The notes beneath the pieces are model-generated. The model worked only from the letters and a program-made list of their open reading frames with translations. It was not told the DNA's origin and searched no databases. 64,000 bases of DNA from Amia ocellicauda (Eukaryota; Chordata; Actinopteri; Amiiformes; Amiidae): assembly GCF_036373705.1 (NCBI RefSeq), contig NC_089863.1, positions 28,294,227 to 28,358,226 of the forward strand. Reading direction: 5' to 3'. The translations under genes and the position numbers were made by a program. Shown piece after piece: positions 58,870-64,000 of the stretch (positions are counted from its first letter, which is position 1; each line of letters opens with the position of its first letter).

Positions 58870-60392
58870 GGCTATTAAAAGGCGGCTTGGAGAGCCTCAA
58901 CGACAGTCTAGGGGCTTGACTCAATGCGCAAAGACGCCAATGCTATGGTACTGAAATGGCGCAAAAGTGCGATAACCGAGACGATTCATTTGAATGACCG
59001 AAACAGATATATATCTCCTGTCATCTCTAGCTGTTATCTCCCCATCATGCGCACAACAGAACCGCGGGGTTTAATATCAACTGCATTTCGGGCCAGTCTT
59101 ACGCATGATTGCGATACCGTGGTTCATGGACAAGCTTGGCCTTCTACTAAGACCATTGCTCTTGTCCGGACGGGAGTTCAATATTAACACTCTCGATTTG
59201 TCATTTTCCCTACATGGGTTTGCCTGGCATATCAGATTGGCATACACCACATCCCAAAACGCACAACAGTCCACTGTTCACCAGATCTCTGGGTCATGCA
59301 TGGTCTTCTGGGGTGTTCTCCCCGCTCAGTCATTAATGCAAAGATGGTGAGAGGTTTTAATGAGAAATGTGTCACCTGGGCGCGCTAAAAGTGATTTGAG
59401 CTCTCGCCGACGTATTCTAATTGCAGATATCTTCGGGACGCCATGGCAATGTGATTGTTGCAGTTCTGGATGTGTACCTGCTCCCCTTGTTGCATGTGTG
59501 CATTTGTTTATTTTGTTTTAGTGAATGTTGCTATATATGTCACGGTGTTGGAAAAATAGCAAATACACACAAAATCTGCTATTCTGTCAATGGTCAGTCG
59601 GCGGTGGCTGCTAAGGCCGTCTTTAATGTTGTATTATGCTGACTCACTTTTCCCAATATAAAGCGCTTTTTTATTCCTGTGATATGTTTATTTCGTATTG
59701 ATTTTTTTAGGGGGCTGGTGTAGGCTGCTGTGAGTAATTGGGATCTAATTCAAATATGTTGTAACACCGGGATGACAGGCCTCGGCGCACAGATCTCACC
59801 AGATTGTGGAGGAGAGATCCAAGGCCACAGCTGGCTTGCGTTACATAACCTGTACATTGTTCTCTTGTCCTCTCCCCGCATGGGATTTCTGTATTTGTGT
59901 ATTTTATTGAGTTAGATCGTTCGTTCGTAAATCAATCCCCAACCGTTTTTTCTCTTTGTAGAATTAATCCCCCGTCATATTCTAAAATACCCAACTAATG
60001 TTGAGCCCATCCCGGTTTGATTTTCCACAGAGGCACACGCACACACAACGCGATGTTTGCTATTCCCGTTTTCACACTGCCACCAGAAATGGAGATGCAT
60101 GGGAGTCCACAGAACAATCACCACATCGAAACGGAATGACCTATTTGGGTAATCTCCCACAGGCTCTTTAGACTTTGAACAAGGTTTGACTGTGAGTGTA
60201 CTGTGGTTTGTCAGTGGCTCCCTGTGATTTTAACATTCCTTCACTGTGTTTTACTACAGTGGGGTATGGAAACCCATGGGCTATCAGAGTTAACATGCCT
60301 TATAGAAATATCTATCACAGTAAGTGCTTCCCATGCGCGCGTTCTCCGCCCCCCCTCTTCCTCTTTCTACTTCTCCCTCTCCCTCTCCCTCT
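58870..60392. other. Non-coding region
   Basis: No recognisable exon or repeat. Short open frames lack any known motif. Confidence 0.4.
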
Positions 60393-60480
60393 CAGTTCAA
60401 TTTCAATTTAAGGTGCTTTATTGGCATGACTTACAAAACCAGTGTTCCCAAAGCAATTACACATTGCATACATACATGGA
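60393..60480 (-). repeat. Dispersed repeat ending AATAAAGCAC (copy 3)
   Basis: CAGTTCAATTTCAATTTAAG followed by GTGCTTTATTGGCATGAC, then 'CCCAAAGCAATTACA', preceded by CCCTCT repeats. It matches the modules at 22556 and 22822. Confidence 0.55.
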
Positions 60481-60532
60481 AACCTAATATTTCACAATGT
60501 TTTATCAATTAAAATACATTAATGGACAAAAA

Positions 60533-60538
<6 letters not shown>

Positions 60539-60588
<50 letters not shown>
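60539..60588. repeat. (TA)n(TG)n microsatellite
   Basis: About 16 TA units followed by about nine TG units. Confidence 0.92.
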
Positions 60589-60992
60589 GATATAGCCTTC
60601 ATGCAACAGTGTATCGATAACAGCTGATGCTGATATACTTTCATAATACAGACAGGGTGCCACTTTTATAAGTGTTAAGCATTAACCTATACCTGAGCCT
60701 GGAAAGAAGACTGTCGACTGATTTTATCATTTGTTGTTTATTTCCTTATTTTTGTGGGAACATCCTTCATCTAATTAGTGTATCCGAGCTTAATCTAAAA
60801 GAATACGCGCTTGCAGCAGTGCAGAGAAACACTGAGGACCCACAGTTAAAAATATGTCTTTCGAGGGGTGTGTGGGGGTAGGTGGGGGGCAGAAGGAGAG
60901 CGAGAGAGACAAAAACACCTAAGAATTGTATTCTCAGACGGCATAAATACCAATTTAATAACTGTGGCGCTATTCTAGAACACTGGCTGTCA

Positions 60993-61006
60993 GTTTCTAT
61001 GGCAAC
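60993..61006 (+). promoter_or_regulatory. RFX X-box-like motif
   Basis: GTTTCTATGGCAAC differs from the palindromic RFX consensus (GTTNCCATGGNAAC) at one position. It lies at the left edge of a CpG-rich patch. X-boxes of this type mark promoters of ciliary and some neural genes. Confidence 0.45.
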
Positions 61007-61019
61007 GGGCTCGCTGGAT

Positions 61020-61267
61020 TCCAGCAGGAGCGTTCCCACGGTGCCGCGCGGGGAGGCGCGCGCTCGGCCGGCCGGTCGCTCCCTCTATTTCCAGGTTCTC
61101 GTCGGGACGGAGGGGTGTTATCGGATTTTAATAAACAGGGTTGGGGGCTCGCTGCTCTACGTTGTCATAGGAAATGAAAACGCGATGGAGAGGTTCAGGG
61201 TTCTCTGCCGCAGCTCCTGTTATGTAACACACCCTAATGTGTTAGCAATAGGACACTGGGGGATGCG
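61020..61267 (+). promoter_or_regulatory. CpG-rich patch with possible first exon
   Basis: The sequence around 61035-61080 (GTGCCGCGCGGGGAGGCGCG and onward) is far richer in CpG than its surroundings. A good donor (GATGCG|GTGAGT) follows at 61267/61268. This could be the promoter and first exon of a plus-strand transcript running out of the window. No protein identity is visible. Confidence 0.35.
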
Positions 61268-61310
61268 GTGAGTGGGGCGCATCACCGTCAGAGTACACCT
61301 GAGAGCTCTA

Positions 61311-61318
61311 TGACGTCA
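61311..61318. promoter_or_regulatory. CRE (TGACGTCA)
   Basis: A full palindromic cAMP response element, TGACGTCA, about 50 bases beyond the possible donor at the edge of the CpG-rich patch. Confidence 0.4.
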
Positions 61319-61635
61319 CTCGCATTTGTAGAGCCCATTCCGTTTTTTTTTTTTTCTTTCTTGTTGTTATGCATTGATTTGCTTATGATGCAATAGTGAG
61401 GAACAATAACAAATCGTTGTGTAACGCTACCGAAACCCTGATAACAAAAACGTAACGCACGTTCCCGCACACGCTCCGCCAGTTAGGTCGTAGTTAACCC
61501 CCCACCGTTCACACAAACTCCCTGTGTACATACTGCAAAATGTTGTCTCTCTTGGTTCCCCGTTCCTCAAGAGGCGTCGGGTAGGGGTGTCAATTGCACA
61601 CATTTCAGAGTTAACCGATTCTTAAAAAGAGAAAG

Positions 61636-61638
<3 letters not shown>

Positions 61639-61668
<30 letters not shown>
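61639..61668. repeat. (TA)n microsatellite
   Basis: About 15 TA units. Confidence 0.92.
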
Positions 61669-61673
<5 letters not shown>

Positions 61674-63370
61674 TGAAGAGATCCAAGTGTCCTACAGAAC
61701 AGATTAACGGAATTCAGAAATATAAACTCACATAATGTATTTATGCTATAGGCATAAATTAGCAGAATTAAGGCAGAATTAAATAAATAGCCAAGTTTTT
61801 TCAAGGGACAAATCAATGTTAATGACAAATCTGAAAACAACACAAAAAACTGGGGTATAGAGAACACGGGATAAAATCTAAAGTCGAAAATGTATTCTAC
61901 TTATACTAGTAAAAACAAAAAATATGAAGTGATATGCTTTTAAAGATTGACAGTTTCATTGTATCATATACAAACATGATACAATCAAAACTCTAAAATG
62001 TGAATAAATACATAAATACATAAATAAACTGTGTATGTACTATAATACAATCAAACAAGTTATGTTTTGCAAGAATTGCACATTTATTTTATCCGTTGCA
62101 TTATTGTCATAGTCGGTGTAATTCACTTATATGATCTGCGCACCCGTGCTTTGCAAGTGGGTTTCATGCTGTTTTGGAGTCATAGGTTTAGGACGCATAC
62201 AGATGTTTTAAACACACATGAATGTTTTTGACAGCAGTTTAACTGCCTAGCGCGAACACACACACTGACAGTGGTAAAATAATAAACGGGCATACTATAT
62301 GGGCCAAATAAGAGGCTGGGACACTTTTCTCCCCTAGGGCATGCCCGTCCCCCACGGCACGCTTTTGTAATCTTCTAGGACACTTTTGTGACGGCTTGAT
62401 ACACTCACTGACTGATTGATGACACAATGCCTGTGTGTCATATCCTAGAGTTGTATAGTCTGTATGTGACAACAGCAGAGTACTAATCTTTTGCACGGTT
62501 ATTATTATTATAATTAATTGATGATTATTATTAAAATATTAATCACAGCGTTCTGAGCTTTGTTCAGTGATTCGACAGCAGTAGGGTGTTTCTCTTTTAT
62601 GTACAGCACAAGTCACTGTCAACTTATTCTGACAGCTAAAATAGTAAATGTAACATGTAGAGTTATAGTATAAATCCAATATTTGTATTGTATAATCCAA
62701 TAAACACAAAAATATCTATTGGTATTGTGTAAACACTTATTGATCTGGCGTCAGAATATGTTGTTCAAAGGCAGCACTTGAGTAGCTGACTGACTGGATC
62801 TCCAGCTCTGTGATGCTAAAATGTTCCTAGTAAACTGCTAACCAGACAAACACGTATAGACATACAGATACGGTGCCCGCCTGAGCTCTGGCACATGTAC
62901 TTTGCACAGCGGTGATGCCAGAGGACGGAGGTAGGACCCCCGCAGCGGAACCAGCGCGCAGCACCGAGGCTTCCGCGTCGGCACAGTTTAGGCGCTGCAC
63001 CAAAACACGCTGGTGCTATGCGATAGTGTAAAACAAAAGGTAAAATTATTACTATTATTATCATATGTTGTACAGACCTAAATTCACTTCTGTTTTACTA
63101 CTGTGAATCCGGTCGTTTTTAAGGTATATTTGTGAGACGAGAAACGTAGTACGCGTCTAACGCAGTATGCCAAGTGCTGTGTGTAATAAAGTTTGCTGGA
63201 GCACGAAGATGAAGTGTACATGGACTAGTTTCCGATACAATGTGGATTTATGTCCTGTTTTGACTGCAAAGAAGCGGTCGCATTTGGGTTTTATTTTCTG
63301 GTCGGCATTCATAAATAATATATCGTCTGGGTTGAATTGCTAAAGTCCTAAAGCTACCCTGCGAAGGGCG
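61669..63370. other. Non-coding region
   Basis: Mostly AT-rich with a GC-rich island at about 62870-63010. No exon, repeat element or RNA gene recognised. Confidence 0.4.
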
Positions 63371-63413
63371 CGGATTGATTGATTGATTGATTGATTGATT
63401 GACTGACTGACTG
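63371..63413. repeat. (GATT)n(GACT)n tetranucleotide repeat
   Basis: About seven GATT units followed by three GACT units. Confidence 0.92.
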
Positions 63414-63694
63414 AGACTCTGCGGCCCTGATTCAACTAATGCATTTGTGCGTGTGTGTGTGATATTTTGTGAGCAAAACATATTATCCGTATTCATTCAA
63501 CATTCACCACGCTTAATCTACAGACATATGGGTGTTACTGACTTACTCGCAGGTTTTAATTAGTATTCTTGAGTATTAGTATTATTAATTAAGCCAACCG
63601 TTACCTTCAACGACACTGTAGCGTTTTGTGTTTAGGGGGAGCTGTGGGGAGTTTGCACGGTAGCGGTCATAAGAGCGTGACAAAACATGTAGGG

Positions 63695-63870
63695 CAGTGG
63701 ATCTAAAACCGGTCCTGCAGGACCCCCTGCCCCGGTTGTTTTTGTTCCACCCGAGCTCTTAATTACATAATTGCATTGTTATTTCAATTAATGATTCAAT
63801 TAAGCAATTAAGATCTCAGAACCAATCATCAGGACAAGGGGGTCCTCCAGGACTGGTTTGGGAATCTCTG
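63695..63870. mobile_element. hAT-type MITE (176 bp) with 8-bp target duplication
   Basis: The ends are imperfect inverted repeats (left CAGTGGATCTAAAACCGGTC; right reads CAGAGATTCCCAAACCAGTC on the minus strand), continuing through a shared GGACCCCC core. The element is flanked exactly by ATGTAGGG on each side (63687-63694 and 63871-63878). CAG-type ends plus an 8-bp duplication define a hAT insertion. It carries no coding sequence. Confidence 0.9.
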
Positions 63871-64000
63871 ATGTAGGGTAATCCCTGATTCAGCAAGCTA
63901 CGCTAAAATGAGATCTGAATATGTATCTGTCACCTATTCTATGGTGGAATAAGGAAGGACACAAAGCAGATCAGATCACAAAGGTGGATCGTTTAATTTA

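Noticed and set aside
62955..62985. Possible RE1/NRSF site (CAGCACCGAGG)
   Set aside because: Only the left half fits; the right half does not match the consensus.
1..64000. CRISPR arrays, bacterial operons or phage genes
   Set aside because: No regularly spaced repeats with unique spacers; tandem arrays here are eukaryotic micro- and minisatellites, and all real genes are intron-bearing or vertebrate-type.

Overview
The window is animal nuclear DNA, almost certainly from a ray-finned fish. It has split genes with GT-AG introns, dense CA/TG, CT and TA microsatellites, and several Tc1/mariner, hAT, CR1-like and Ty3/gypsy-like remnants of the kinds common in fish. It also carries recognisable vertebrate genes: a nestin-type intermediate filament gene, a four-pass MS4A gene and an ANKRD34 gene. 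The species cannot be fixed from the sequence. There is no bacterial or phage content and no CRISPR array. || Layout: 1-5740 is non-coding, AT-rich at its right end, and may be the distal 3' UTR of an upstream plus-strand gene. 5800-10070 holds a Tc1 fragment, an ACTGG minisatellite and a 5'-truncated CR1-like LINE. 15337-25530 (minus) is a complete four-exon nestin gene whose exon phases join to 1,691 codons. 26490-29030 holds two DNA transposons. 30136-34840 (plus) is a six-coding-exon MS4A gene of 272 codons, with a Tc1-like transposon in one intron and a probable solo LTR inside a TACTA microsatellite in another. 40437-42092 (minus) is an intronless ANKRD34-type coding exon of 551 codons. 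Its 5' UTR acceptor at 42186 may be fed by first exons about 15.7-16.3 kb away (57.9-58.5 kb), beside a GC-rich region. 42.9-55.2 kb is mostly transposon debris: a decayed Tc1, a Ty3/gypsy piece, a second copy of the MS4A-intron Tc1, a core-deleted Tc1 and a long-TIR Tc1 with a 44-bp inverted repeat. 55.2-64 kb is non-coding, with a perfect 64-bp palindrome, a TATA box, a CpG-rich patch with an RFX-type X-box and a CRE, and an hAT-type MITE with an exact 8-bp target duplication. || The three host genes show no sign of acting in one pathway. Nestin is a cytoskeletal protein of progenitor cells, MS4A proteins are membrane proteins, and ANKRD34 proteins are mostly neural ankyrin scaffolds of poorly known role. 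I did not find a clearly new biological system. The points most worth a second look are the two sister Tc1-like copies with a 36-residue D-to-E spacing, the catalytic-core-deleted Tc1 derivative that keeps an open DNA-binding reading frame, the long palindromes, the repeat-encoded tail of the MS4A protein, and the possible distal promoter of ankrd34.
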